Of a stretch of DNA of 64,000 nucleotides, positions 55,282 to 64,000 are shown one piece after another (the first letter of the stretch is position 1; every line of letters begins with the position of its first letter). Source of the stretch: Pantoea nemavictus. GTDB taxonomy: Bacteria; Pseudomonadota; Gammaproteobacteria; Enterobacterales; Enterobacteriaceae. Where the stretch lies: positions 1,550,001 to 1,614,000 of the forward strand of contig NZ_JBBGZW010000001.1 in assembly GCF_037479095.1 (NCBI RefSeq), read 5' to 3'. The notes under the pieces are model-generated. The model worked only from the letters and a program-made list of their open reading frames with translations. It did not search any database and had not been told where the DNA came from. The position numbers were made by a program, and so were the translations under genes.

Positions 55282-58200
55282 CTAAAACTCAAACTGATAG
55301 AGCAGATCCAGTGCCTGGTCGAGACCCGACACGGCTTCTAAATAGAGTTTGGGCATCAGGCGATAACGCAAGGTTAACGTCGCCAGTGAATCAAATATGC
55401 CAACACCGTATTTTACTTGTAGACCCGGCAACACGTAACCACTCACCTGCACCTGCTGACTATCACCTACGCCAGCGGTATCAACCGCGAGGTTACTGAC
55501 ACCGAATGTCTCGCCGATTTTACCCACAACCTGACCACTTTGCGCAACCCCCAATCCCACAAGCGCGGAAGTTAATGCGTTGCTGTCACCATCGCTGTTG
55601 AGTCCCTGACCGCGTAACAGGTAAGAAAGCGCTTCCTGTTGCGACATGGCCGGGTCGGAGAACACTTCCACTTTCGGCTCATCCGCCAATCCGGTGACAC
55701 GCAATCCGGCGGTAACATCGTCTTCGGTTGCCTCCGGATTACGGATGGCTTCAAGGTTGACGTAAGGCTGATCCGGCGGACCGGCAAATTGCAGCTCACC
55801 TTTGCGCACCACCAGATCCTGACCATAAGCGTGGAAACGGCCAGATGGAATGTTGATTTGGCCATTTAGGCCGAGACCATTTTTATCCTGCGCTAGTTTG
55901 AGATCGCCATTCAGCTTGGCTTTCAGGCCAAATGCCGAGAGGCGCACGTCGTTGCCGACGTGAATCACCAGATTGCTGTTGATCGGGATCGCCGCAGTTT
56001 TCGGCGCAATCGGCTTGAGATTTTGATCCAGCATCACTTCATCAGACGAGACGCCGGTCGCGCTTTCCGGCACTTCCTGTACGGTGATGCGCGCCCACGG
56101 AATATCCACTTTGCCGTCGAGGTTGAACGCGGCTGGCGTGGCTTCGAACACCAGATCCGGCGAGACATCCATGCGCACCATCGGCGGCACGGTGACGCGT
56201 ATACGGCTGCCCTGGGCGGCGACGCGCGCACGCCAGTTGTCCAGCTGGCTCCAGTCGGCGTTTCCGCTCAGGTTAAGATTGCCTTGCGCCGTTTGAATCA
56301 TGCCGTTGAGCGTTGAGCTCATACCGTTGAACACCATGTTGAGATTGGCGGCGGTGAGATCGACCGGCATAAAGCTGCCGTCGACATCCACATCGCTCAG
56401 CCCCAGCTGGCCAAATACCTGCGGCTGCTGCAGCGAACCGGCCAGACGCAGATTGCTGTTGAGGTTGCCTTTGATCTTCTCACCCTGCATCAGCGCCGGA
56501 TTGAGCATCGCCAGCGAGATATTGCTGATTCCGATGTTACCCGACAGCTGACGACGGTTCTCAGGATCGGCAATTTGCACGTTGCCGCTGAGCTGGCCGT
56601 TGTTAACGATGTGGATCAGCCAATTCAGTTGGGCACGCCCATTTTGCAGCGCCGCATTCAGATTCAGCGTGTCGAAGGCGATTGGCAAGGTGTTGCCCTG
56701 CACATCCTGCTCCACTTTTACGCCGTTGCCTTTCAGCGCCACGGTGCCGGTCGGCAGCGCGCCGTCAGCGGTCCAGTTAACGCGTGCATCACCGCTGAAC
56801 ACGCCGTTCAGTTTGGTGGCATCGGTGAGGAACGGTTTGAGCATCGCCAGATCGAAACGATTGAGCACCACATGCGCATGTCCGCTGGCGCCCGCTTCAA
56901 TCGGTTCCGGCACGCATAGCTGCGCGTTCGGATTCTGCCAGCAGTGCGGTCCAATGGTCGCGGTTTGCTTGCTGTTGAGGTAATCAATCGCCATCGCGCG
57001 CGTCAGGCGCCATTCACCCACCGGCGTATCAAAACGGGTATTGTTGAGATTACCCTGCCAGCGCTCGGTTTTGCGATCGAAGCTGCCATTCAGCGCCAGC
57101 TGGCCAGAAACCGGTTCACCCTGCACGTCGAGCTTCAGCTGATGCTGCTTTTCGTTGCCGTCAGCGTTCAGCGTCAGCAGGTTCACTTTCAGCGCATCCT
57201 GCTGCAGCTGTTCCACCCGCAGTTGCAGCTTACCGGCGATTTGATCGCTGGATTTCACATCGCCCTGCAGCGCCACACGGCGAATTTGCAGCTGCTGCCA
57301 GCGTAAACCGGTTGCCGTAAGATCGGCCAGCAGCTGCGGTGCCTGCAAGGTTCCGCGCGCTTTGATGGTTCCTTTGGCGACGCCGCCCAGGCCCGGCAGC
57401 GCGTTATCCAGATTGGGGGCATCAATCGTCGCGTCAAGATTGAGCGTATCGCCCAGCTCGCCTTTTACATCCAGATGGTTACGGCCCAGCGCAATGTTGA
57501 GGCCGGGAACTTTCCACTGGTTGTAGCTGTTGCCAGTCAACGTGCCCTTCGCGCTCACCGCATTCTGTTTGACGTTACCTTTCAGCTCCAGCTGCGGCAC
57601 GCTGAGCTGCCAGCTGCCGCCGTACAGGCTGCCGCGCGTGGCGATTTTACCGTCCAGCTTCGCTGGCCAATCCGGATACTGTTTGGCGGTGTTGATGCCC
57701 GACAGCGTCAGCTCGCTGCGCCAGCTAATGGCCTTGCTCCAGTCCACCAGCGCCGTGAGATCGATATTGCCCTGCAGCGCCGCGACGCGCAGCTTGTCGA
57801 GATTGAACTGCTGCTCGTTGCCTTTGCCGTCCAGCGCAATCGTCGCCGGCGGCACACCTTCGCCTTTTACAGCGGTGCGCAGCGACATCACGTAATCGGT
57901 GGCTTTGCCTTTGAACTGGTAATCGAGATTATCCGCCTGATACTGCACCGCTCCGGTAAGCGGCCAGCGCAGCTGTGGGCTGGTCAGCTGCAGCGCCAGC
58001 GGTAAGCCGGCAACGGCGGGCTGCGCGGTGGCATCCAGCTGCGCGCGTACCGGGCCGGAGAGATTCAGCCCCAGCTTCAGCTCGTCACGCATCGCGCCGC
58101 CGAGGTTCATTTTGATCTTCTCGCCCTTGATCGGATCAACATTGAGCGTGCCGTTCAGCGCAAAATTCACCGGCCAGTTATCGGCTAAGGTCGCTTCTCC

Positions 58201-59052
58201 GCTGGCGTTGAGCTGCCCTTGCGGCGAATCAACATCGAAGGTTTCCAGCTGCAGATGGCGATCGGCGGTTTTGGCTTTCAGCAGCAGACGCGTAATCGAC
58301 ACATCGGTATCGCCGGTAATGCGCAGCTGCTCTCCCAGCAACTCCTGCACGGTGATATCCAGCGGTAGCTGGAAGTCTGGCAGTGCCGGAAGCAGCGGCT
58401 GGGCGAACATCGCCTGCAGCGTTTCGCCCAGCGGCTTTTCTGCCGGCTGCGGCTGCTGCACTTTGGGCTGCACCACTTGCTCATCAACCACTTTCGCCGC
58501 TTTCGGCAGCGCGATCAGCAAGCTTTGGATATGGGTCGGTGTCAGCGTTAGCGCGCGATCTTGCCACTGTAGACCGGTGGTGAAATCCAGCAGGGAAATT
58601 GCCGTATCATCCACTTTTACGTTGATGTTATGCAGACCCACTTTACTCAGCGTGATCGGATACGGCGTGCTGAGATTGGTGCTGCCGCTCTCCGCTTCTG
58701 GCGGCGGTGCGCTGGCGGGCGCCATTTTTTTGCTATCCACCACCACGCTAACGTCCTGCAGCGCAATGTCGTTAACGCATACCGACGAGTGCAGCAGGCA
58801 ATTCAGATTCAGCGCCAGATGAAAGCGTCCTGCATCCACGCTTACGCCTGGCATTTCATACTTCACGCCGCTAAGCGTGAGATCGCGCCAGCCGCCATCA
58901 ACCTGTTTGATCGACAAGCCAGGCACCCAGCGATCGGCGCCTTTCAGCAGCAGATGCAAACCCGGCGTGGTGCCAACCAAAAAGGCGATGCTGCCGACCA
59001 GCAGCAGCAAAAAAATACCCGTGCCAATCAGGACCTTTTTCCACAGCTTCAT
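55282..59052 (-). CDS. tamB: Translocation and assembly module TamB
   Basis: TamB is an AsmA-like bridge protein that spans the periplasm from the inner membrane to TamA, used for outer-membrane protein assembly and phospholipid transport. The 1256-residue protein has one N-terminal membrane helix (about 5-27, [20 protein letters not shown]) and a long repetitive beta-rich taco-like body. The DUF490/TamB domain covers about 920-1256 and ends LDLLYQFEF. The start overlaps the tamA stop by four bases. Length matches E. coli TamB (1259). Confidence 0.96.
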   Translation of the reverse strand: MKLWKKVLIGTGIFLLLLVGSIAFLVGTTPGLHLLLKGADRWVPGLSIKQVDGGWRDLTLSGVKYEMPGVSVDAGRFHLALNLNCLLHSSVCVNDIALQDVSVVVDSKKMAPASAPPPEAESGSTNLSTPYPITLSKVGLHNINVKVDDTAISLLDFTTGLQWQDRALTLTPTHIQSLLIALPKAAKVVDEQVVQPKVQQPQPAEKPLGETLQAMFAQPLLPALPDFQLPLDITVQELLGEQLRITGDTDVSITRLLLKAKTADRHLQLETFDVDSPQGQLNASGEATLADNWPVNFALNGTLNVDPIKGEKIKMNLGGAMRDELKLGLNLSGPVRAQLDATAQPAVAGLPLALQLTSPQLRWPLTGAVQYQADNLDYQFKGKATDYVMSLRTAVKGEGVPPATIALDGKGNEQQFNLDKLRVAALQGNIDLTALVDWSKAISWRSELTLSGINTAKQYPDWPAKLDGKIATRGSLYGGSWQLSVPQLELKGNVKQNAVSAKGTLTGNSYNQWKVPGLNIALGRNHLDVKGELGDTLNLDATIDAPNLDNALPGLGGVAKGTIKARGTLQAPQLLADLTATGLRWQQLQIRRVALQGDVKSSDQIAGKLQLRVEQLQQDALKVNLLTLNADGNEKQHQLKLDVQGEPVSGQLALNGSFDRKTERWQGNLNNTRFDTPVGEWRLTRAMAIDYLNSKQTATIGPHCWQNPNAQLCVPEPIEAGASGHAHVVLNRFDLAMLKPFLTDATKLNGVFSGDARVNWTADGALPTGTVALKGNGVKVEQDVQGNTLPIAFDTLNLNAALQNGRAQLNWLIHIVNNGQLSGNVQIADPENRRQLSGNIGISNISLAMLNPALMQGEKIKGNLNSNLRLAGSLQQPQVFGQLGLSDVDVDGSFMPVDLTAANLNMVFNGMSSTLNGMIQTAQGNLNLSGNADWSQLDNWRARVAAQGSRIRVTVPPMVRMDVSPDLVFEATPAAFNLDGKVDIPWARITVQEVPESATGVSSDEVMLDQNLKPIAPKTAAIPINSNLVIHVGNDVRLSAFGLKAKLNGDLKLAQDKNGLGLNGQINIPSGRFHAYGQDLVVRKGELQFAGPPDQPYVNLEAIRNPEATEDDVTAGLRVTGLADEPKVEVFSDPAMSQQEALSYLLRGQGLNSDGDSNALTSALVGLGVAQSGQVVGKIGETFGVSNLAVDTAGVGDSQQVQVSGYVLPGLQVKYGVGIFDSLATLTLRYRLMPKLYLEAVSGLDQALDLLYQFEF

Positions 59053-60788
59053 AGTTCAGGCCCCAATCCTACGTAAAATTGCAATCCATGCTCCTTGTCA
59101 TCGCCAATTGGCCGCGCGATATCGAACTTGATCGGCCCTACCGGAGAAGACCAGCGCACGCCAAAGCCGGCGCCGGTTTTCAAGTTACTCTGTTTGATGT
59201 CGTTGACCGCTTCACCGGAATCGACAAACACCGCGCCCCACCATTTGCCGGTCACGTTGTACTGATACTCGAGCGAGCCGGTGGCCATTTTTGAGGCGCC
59301 GGTCAGCTTGCCGTTGTCATCACGCGGCGACACATCTTTGTATTTGTAGCCGCGAATACTGCGGTCACCACCGGCGAAGAAGCGCAGATCCGGCGGCACT
59401 TTGTCGAAATCATTGGTTTCGATCCAACCCACATTACCGCGCGCCACAAAGCGATGCTTATCGGCGAGGGTACGGATCCAGACGTTTTGCGCCTGCAGGA
59501 TCATGAAATCAACGTCCGATCCCCAGGTGGTATCCGACACATCCACCGAGTAGCGCTGCGAATCGCCCCACGTCGGCATTAAACCGCCGCGCGAGCGAGT
59601 GCGGTTCAGGCTGACGCCCGGATAGAGCAGCATGGTGGTGTTGGTGACGCTCGCTTGGGTAAAGTGATCGAGGCTCCAGCGCAGATTAATCGCCTTCTGC
59701 CAGCCGCTGCTGCTGTCCCAGTTACGCGACATCGCCAGCGTGGTGGTATCGGCTTTGGTGTCATTGAGATCGGTACGCTTCACGCCGCCGGAGAAGGTGT
59801 AGTACTGCTCCAGCGGGCTTTTCAGCAGCGGGACTTTGTAGCTAAGATCGAGCTGCTGCTCCGGCGCCGAGACGTAGGCGCTGGCGGCCAGGCTGTGACC
59901 GCTGCTGTTAATCCACGGTTTTTTCCATGTGCCTTTCAGGCGCGGACCCACATCAGTAGAGTAACCGACACCGGTTTCAATGGTGTTTTCCACCCGTGGT
60001 GAGACAACAGCATTGAGCGGCAATACTTTGGTTTGACGACCTTTATCAAACTCCGGCGCCACCACCACCGAGTTAAACCAGCCGGTCGCTGACAAGCGGC
60101 GGTTGAGTTCAGCCAGATCGCGCGAGCTGTAGTGATCGCCTTTTTTGAAGGGCACCAGATTTTGCAGATAGGCTTCGTCGATTTGCGAACCCTGGAAACT
60201 GACGTCGCCAAAACGGTAGCGTGGGCCGCTGTCGTAATCGATATCCCAAAACGCTTCACGTCGTTCCACCGACACACCAAGCTGGCTTTGCTTAAAGTCA
60301 CCGTCGAAGTAACCATTACGCAGTGCCAGGCTGGAAAAACCATTTTTGAATTTGTCGTAGGCACCGTGATTCAGCTGGGTGCCGACTTTTGGCGTGCCCT
60401 GTTTAACCCAGGCTTGATAATCTTTGTCGGTTCTCGCTTCGCCCTGGATGACAATGGTGCTGCCACCAATCTTTACCGGCTCACCGGGTTTTACGTGGGC
60501 GATAAGCACCGGACGACCACCTTGTGGCGGTGCCGGGCGCGATTCAAAATTGATCTCAGGTTCGTAATAGCCGAGCGCGCGCAGGCCCTCTTTAATGGCC
60601 TCCGCAACGCGCGCCTGGAAACGCCCGTCATTGGACACTTCGTCACTGCCAATCGTCGACAGGCGTGCCCTGACATTCTTCTGCAAATCCCCGGTCAATC
60701 CGTCCAGCTGCAAGCGCACTTTAGCCGCCTCAACGGCAGGTGCAGCAAGCAACAGGCTGGCCAGACAATAAATATGAAATCGTGGCAC
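59049..60788 (-). CDS. tamA: Translocation and assembly module TamA
   Basis: TamA is the Omp85-family outer-membrane partner of TamB. The 579-residue protein has a signal peptide (about 1-21, ending VEA), three POTRA domains (about 22-265) and a 16-strand beta barrel (about 265-579). The lid-lock region is [19 protein letters not shown] and the C-terminal barrel strand is [12 protein letters not shown]. It is co-translated with tamB by a four-base overlap. The usual divergent msrA neighbour is absent from the 452-base gap upstream (60789-61240), in which I see only promoter-like sequence. Confidence 0.96.
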   Translation of the reverse strand: MPRFHIYCLASLLLAAPAVEAAKVRLQLDGLTGDLQKNVRARLSTIGSDEVSNDGRFQARVAEAIKEGLRALGYYEPEINFESRPAPPQGGRPVLIAHVKPGEPVKIGGSTIVIQGEARTDKDYQAWVKQGTPKVGTQLNHGAYDKFKNGFSSLALRNGYFDGDFKQSQLGVSVERREAFWDIDYDSGPRYRFGDVSFQGSQIDEAYLQNLVPFKKGDHYSSRDLAELNRRLSATGWFNSVVVAPEFDKGRQTKVLPLNAVVSPRVENTIETGVGYSTDVGPRLKGTWKKPWINSSGHSLAASAYVSAPEQQLDLSYKVPLLKSPLEQYYTFSGGVKRTDLNDTKADTTTLAMSRNWDSSSGWQKAINLRWSLDHFTQASVTNTTMLLYPGVSLNRTRSRGGLMPTWGDSQRYSVDVSDTTWGSDVDFMILQAQNVWIRTLADKHRFVARGNVGWIETNDFDKVPPDLRFFAGGDRSIRGYKYKDVSPRDDNGKLTGASKMATGSLEYQYNVTGKWWGAVFVDSGEAVNDIKQSNLKTGAGFGVRWSSPVGPIKFDIARPIGDDKEHGLQFYVGLGPEL

Positions 60789-61240
60789 ACGTACTCCTGT
60801 TAATAATGCCGGCCCCTATTCCGCAGGGGCGTTTATTCTGTAGAAGGGTATCACCACCGCTCGTGTACCCATCAGCATAGCCGCTCTTTTTTGCCGCAAC
60901 GGCGGAAATACGGCGACTAAGCCAAATAGTGAGCTATTGTCGGTAAATGGGGGAAACGATACAACAGGCATGCGCTTGTTCCGCGCCAGAGAGCAGCTCA
61001 CTCGGATTAATCCGAGCACACCGCGCGCGCCGCTGGCGGCATGATAAGCGCTGCTGCTATAATCAGCGACCAGCAGGCCTCGCCTGCATCTTTTTCTGCC
61101 CCGACGTTAAGCTTATCTTGTCGATATGGCGCAGACATTTTTGGCACGGATAGCCTGTTTGACTGGCAAATACCGGATGTACGCCCACTCCCGCGCTGCC
61201 CAGGCCAAAAATGACAAGTGATTAACCCAACGGACCTTTT

Positions 61241-62578
61241 ATGCTCGATAGCTTGCTTGTCATCCTTTTACTGATCGTAATCAGTTCATTTTTTTCTCTT
61301 TCGGAGATCTCGCTGGCGGCTGCCCGCAAGATCAAGTTGAAGCTGCTGGCTGACGAAGGCAACATCAATGCACAGCGCGTGTTGAAAATGCAGGAACAAC
61401 CCGGCATGTTCTTCACCGTGGTGCAGATTGGCCTGAATGCCGTCGCCATCCTCGGCGGTATTGTGGGCGATGCTGCCTTCTCTCCCGCCTTTAATAGCCT
61501 GTTCAGCCGCATCGTGGCACCCGAATTAGCGGAACAGCTCAGCTTTATCTGCTCCTTCACCATTGTTACCAGCCTGTTCATCCTGTTCGCTGACCTGACG
61601 CCAAAACGTGTCGGCATGATTGCGCCTGAAGCCGTCGCGCTGCGTATTATCAATCCGATGCGCTTCTGTTTAGTGGTGTTACGTCCGCTGGTGTGGCTGT
61701 TTAACGGTCTGGCTAATGTGTTCTTCCGCATGTTCAAACTGCCAATGGTGCGTAAAGACGACATCACCTCCGACGATATCTATGCGGTGGTGGAAGCCGG
61801 CGCGTTGGCGGGTGTGCTGCGTAAGCAGGAACATGAACTGATCGAAAACGTGTTCGAGCTGGAATCACGTACCGTGCCGTCATCCATGACGTCGCGCGAG
61901 AACGTGGTGTGGTTCGATTTACACGAAGATGAAACCACCCTCAAAACCAAAATCGCGCAGCATCCGCACTCCAAATTTATCGTGTGTGATGGCGATATCG
62001 ACCATATCGTCGGCTATGTCGATTCCAAAGAGCTGCTGCTGCGCGTGCTCGGCAATCAGAGCCTGACGCTCAACAGCGGCGTGCAGATTCGCTCCGCACT
62101 GATTGTGCCGGACACCTTGACGCTCTCCGAAGCGCTGGAGAGCTTCAAAACCGCCGGTGAAGACTTCGCGGTGATCATGAACGAATATGCGCTGGTGGTG
62201 GGTATTATTACGCTGAATGACGTGATGACCACGCTGATGGGCGACCTTGTAGGGCAAGGTCAGGAAGAGCAGATTGTGGCGCGTGATGAGAATTCATGGC
62301 TGGTGGAAGGCGGTACGCCTATTGATGACGTGATGCGCGTGCTGGATATCGATGACTTCCCGCAGTCAGGCAACTACGAAACCATCGGCGGCTTCATGAT
62401 GTATATGCTGCGCAAGATTCCGAAGCGTACCGATTTTGTGAAGTTTTCCGGCTATAAATTCGAAGTGGTGGATATTGATAGCTATCGCATCGACCAGCTG
62501 CTGGTGACGCGCATTGATGAACGTCCGCCGGTGCTGAATGTGACGAAGAGTGCGCTGGATGAATCGGAGTCGTCGTAG
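61241..62578 (+). CDS. paeA: Polyamine exporter PaeA (YtfL), CNNM/HlyC-CorC family
   Basis: A 445-residue membrane protein of the CNNM (HlyC/CorC) family. The DUF21 membrane domain (about 1-190) begins MLDSLLVILLLIVISSFFSLSEI. Two CBS domains (about 205-340, IDHIVGYVDSKELLLRVLG and ALVVGIITLNDVMTTLMG) follow, and a C-terminal CorC_HlyC domain (about 355-430). The E. coli and Salmonella homologue exports cadaverine and putrescine and protects stationary cells. It is divergent from tamA. Confidence 0.93.
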   Translation: MLDSLLVILLLIVISSFFSLSEISLAAARKIKLKLLADEGNINAQRVLKMQEQPGMFFTVVQIGLNAVAILGGIVGDAAFSPAFNSLFSRIVAPELAEQLSFICSFTIVTSLFILFADLTPKRVGMIAPEAVALRIINPMRFCLVVLRPLVWLFNGLANVFFRMFKLPMVRKDDITSDDIYAVVEAGALAGVLRKQEHELIENVFELESRTVPSSMTSRENVVWFDLHEDETTLKTKIAQHPHSKFIVCDGDIDHIVGYVDSKELLLRVLGNQSLTLNSGVQIRSALIVPDTLTLSEALESFKTAGEDFAVIMNEYALVVGIITLNDVMTTLMGDLVGQGQEEQIVARDENSWLVEGGTPIDDVMRVLDIDDFPQSGNYETIGGFMMYMLRKIPKRTDFVKFSGYKFEVVDIDSYRIDQLLVTRIDERPPVLNVTKSALDESESS

Positions 62579-62622
62579 GGTCGCCATTCATGACATCTAA
62601 CACATCAATCGCACAAAAACTG

Positions 62623-62644
62623 AGGGCGCCATCGGCGCCCTTTC
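62623..62644 (+). terminator. paeA terminator
   Basis: GGGCGCC (62624-62630), loop ATC, GGCGCCC (62634-62640), then TTTCTT. Convergent with ytfK; possibly bidirectional. Confidence 0.8.
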
Positions 62645-62654
62645 TTATGCTTAC

Positions 62655-62861
62655 TTAGTTGTACTCGGCTTGCAGTCGCAGCACCTGGCGATTGATTTCT
62701 GACATCACGCTGAGATGCTGTTTGTCTTTGACGCGTGGCAACATCACTTTGCCTTTATCGAACTCGAACGCGCCCACATCCTTGATGTACAACCTTCCTC
62801 TAAATAGCGTTTTTACATATTTCGCAATTTGCAGCGGATTATAGCGCTGGAAGATCTTCAT
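62655..62861 (-). CDS. ytfK: YtfK, stringent-response modulator (DUF1107)
   Basis: A 68-residue protein almost identical to E. coli YtfK ([20 protein letters not shown] and [17 protein letters not shown]). In E. coli YtfK binds SpoT and shifts it toward (p)ppGpp synthesis during phosphate and fatty-acid starvation, and the gene is PhoB-controlled. No clear Pho box was picked out upstream. The 313 bases between ytfK and ytfJ (62862-63174) hold both promoters; nothing else was recognised. Confidence 0.93.
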   Translation of the reverse strand: MKIFQRYNPLQIAKYVKTLFRGRLYIKDVGAFEFDKGKVMLPRVKDKQHLSVMSEINRQVLRLQAEYN

Positions 62862-63174
62862 GCTGTTTAACTCCTAAAATGTTTAATACGCTCCGTCGTA
62901 ACCAAATTTGGTACGAACCCATGAAGCGCAAATGAGGCATAACTATAGAGCATCCTTTCTTACCAATGTTCCGAAAAGGTGAATTTTTTACTGAATTGAC
63001 ACATCATTACAGAATACTCTGTTATCAGCCTCACGAAACCCAGTATAAACCTTCACTCATTATGGAATTGTGGCATAGGTTGCAAACCTGTTAACTCATT
63101 GCGACAGACGCATCATCCACGCCTAATATTGCAGGAACATGAACAACTGGTCGGATCACCAAGGAGTTTGAAAA

Positions 63175-63735
63175 ATGCGTTTGGTACACTCTGTGATAGC
63201 ACTGGCACTCCTCCCTGTCCTGGCATCGGCACAGGCATTCAAACTGGGTGAACGCGTACCCGCCGTTGGCGTTAACGACAGAGGAGAGCTGGTTTATCAA
63301 CAAGATAAAGATAAGTTTAGCTACAAATCCTGGAATAGCGCGCAGCTGAGTGGAAAAGTTCGCGTCATCTTGCATATTGCTGGCCGATCTTCCGCTAAGG
63401 AGCAGAATGCCGCGCTGATTGAAGCCATTAAAGCCGCCCATCTGCCGCACGACCGTTATCAAACCACCACCATCGTTAATACCGACGATGCCATTCCCGG
63501 CACCAGCATGTTTGTGCGCAGCAGTATTGAGAGCAACAAGCAACAGTATCCGTGGTCGCAGTTTATCGTCGATAGCAACGGCAGCGCGCGTCAGGCCTGG
63601 CAGCTGGAGAAAGGCGGTTCAGCCATTGTGGTGTTGGATAACACCGCACACGTGCGCTACGTCAAAGATGGTCCGCTCACGCAGGATGAAGTGCAGCAGG
63701 CGATGAAGCTGATTCATGAGTTATTGCAGAAGTGA
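63175..63735 (+). CDS. ytfJ: YtfJ-family periplasmic protein
   Basis: A 186-residue exported protein. The signal peptide ends at ASAQA (about residue 20). The mature part is a thioredoxin-like YtfJ domain (VRVILHIAGRSSAKEQNAAL, YQTTTIVNTDDAIPGTSMFV) that lacks the CxxC redox motif; no cysteine is present. The function is unknown. It matches E. coli YtfJ and lies in the conserved ytfK-ytfJ-cysQ order. Confidence 0.92.
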   Translation: MRLVHSVIALALLPVLASAQAFKLGERVPAVGVNDRGELVYQQDKDKFSYKSWNSAQLSGKVRVILHIAGRSSAKEQNAALIEAIKAAHLPHDRYQTTTIVNTDDAIPGTSMFVRSSIESNKQQYPWSQFIVDSNGSARQAWQLEKGGSAIVVLDNTAHVRYVKDGPLTQDEVQQAMKLIHELLQK

Positions 63736-63785
63736 GTGGCGTAAAGTCGATCAGATAAGCACCGCATCAAATCATTGCACATTCC

Positions 63786-63813
63786 GTAGCGGCGCGATTT
63801 ATCGCGCCGCTAC
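63786..63813. repeat. GTAGCGGCGCG palindrome, copy 2 (also likely terminator)
   Basis: GTAGCGGCGCGA (63786-63797) and TCGCGCCGCTAC (63802-63813) are a perfect 12-bp inverted repeat with a TTTA loop, between the convergent ytfJ and cysQ stops. The arms match the longer repeat at 42679-42718, so the family is dispersed. Confidence 0.85.
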
Positions 63814-63818
63814 AAATA

Positions 63819-64000
63819 TTAAAACAGCGAAACGCGGAAGCCGGGATTGAGAAACGATTCGCGCGGCGTGTAATCAAGGGTTTTGCCCTGCCAATCGTGC
63901 ACATGCGCACCGGCCGCAATCGCCACCGCGTGTCCTGCGCCGGTATCCCAAATGTTGGTTGGCCCAAAGCGCGGATAGAGCTGTGCGGCACCTTCGGCTA
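63819..64000 (-). CDS. cysQ: 3'(2'),5'-bisphosphate nucleotidase CysQ, 3' part only
   Basis: The last 60 codons of a minus-strand gene that continues past the right edge. The frame reads [40 protein letters not shown] and ends PGFRVSLF before TAA (complement of 63819-63821). This is the C-terminal half-motif (WDTGAGHA) and tail of CysQ, an inositol-monophosphatase-fold enzyme that removes the 3'-phosphate of PAP during sulfate assimilation. No start codon lies in the window. Confidence 0.92.
   Translation of the reverse strand, partial: AEGAAQLYPRFGPTNIWDTGAGHAVAIAAGAHVHDWQGKTLDYTPRESFLNPGFRVSLF

Noticed and set aside
63767..63991. 74-codon minus-strand frame at the right edge
   Set aside because: A different minus-strand frame encodes the CysQ C-terminus; this one is its shadow.

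Overview
The window is chromosomal DNA of a gammaproteobacterium of the order Enterobacterales, most likely family Erwiniaceae (Pantoea or a close relative). Nearly every core gene reads as a close homologue of an Escherichia coli gene and the local orders are enterobacterial: fadH-rlmG-ygjP-(x)-ygjR-alx-sstT; uxa genes-exuR-yqjA-mzrA-yqjCDEK-yqjF-yqjG; rsmI/lpoA-yraN-diaA-dolP; yhaK/yhaJ; cybC-pmbA/darP-mpl/fbp; ppa/ytfP-tamB-tamA/paeA-ytfK-ytfJ-cysQ. The genus is an inference; no rRNA or tRNA gene is present to settle it.

Layout. 1-4153: an EvgS/BvgS-type hybrid kinase (cut by the left edge) and a LuxR-type response regulator. 4303-4380: a folded, T-tailed RNA-like element. 4472-8176: fadH, rlmG, ygjP. 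8176-11066: a strikingly AT-rich cassette with two overlapping genes, a Cap4/DUF4297-like nuclease and an SMC/ABC-type ATPase, flanked by a perfect 66-bp direct repeat of the ygjP 3' end; it looks like a two-gene anti-phage module. 11130-16654: a ClC channel with CBS domains, ygjR, alx behind its manganese riboswitch, sstT. 17045-18239: a complete IS110-family element whose ends and bridge RNA can be read directly: both donor guides match the element ends and the left target guide matches the flank. 18241-23820: galacturonate catabolism (uxaC-uxaB-uxaA) with its repressor gene exuR but without exuT. 24155-28438: yqjA to yqjG. 28444-31291: a lone glycosyltransferase, the spermidine exporter mdtJI, and RNase P RNA. 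31325-37595: rsmI, lpoA, yraN, diaA, dolP, yhaK, yhaJ. 37742-45291: a nine-gene one-strand operon (two PRD proteins, SFCGS protein, DUF4312, DUF4311, DUF4310, a deacetylase, a DgaE-like ammonia lyase, a DgaF-like aldolase), which reads as an unassigned membrane uptake system joined to amino-sugar-acid catabolism. 45555-64000: housekeeping genes, a chemoreceptor with a FliA-type promoter, a divergent pair of small DNA-binding proteins with twin operators, the TamAB system, and the 3' end of cysQ.

Intergenic spaces carry several families of dispersed palindromes. The IS110 element sits in one of these, a GGTCGCCAT/ATGGCGACC palindrome, as its guide RNA predicts. The most interesting regions are the repeat-flanked nuclease/ATPase cassette, the IS110 bridge RNA, and the DUF4310-4312 operon.
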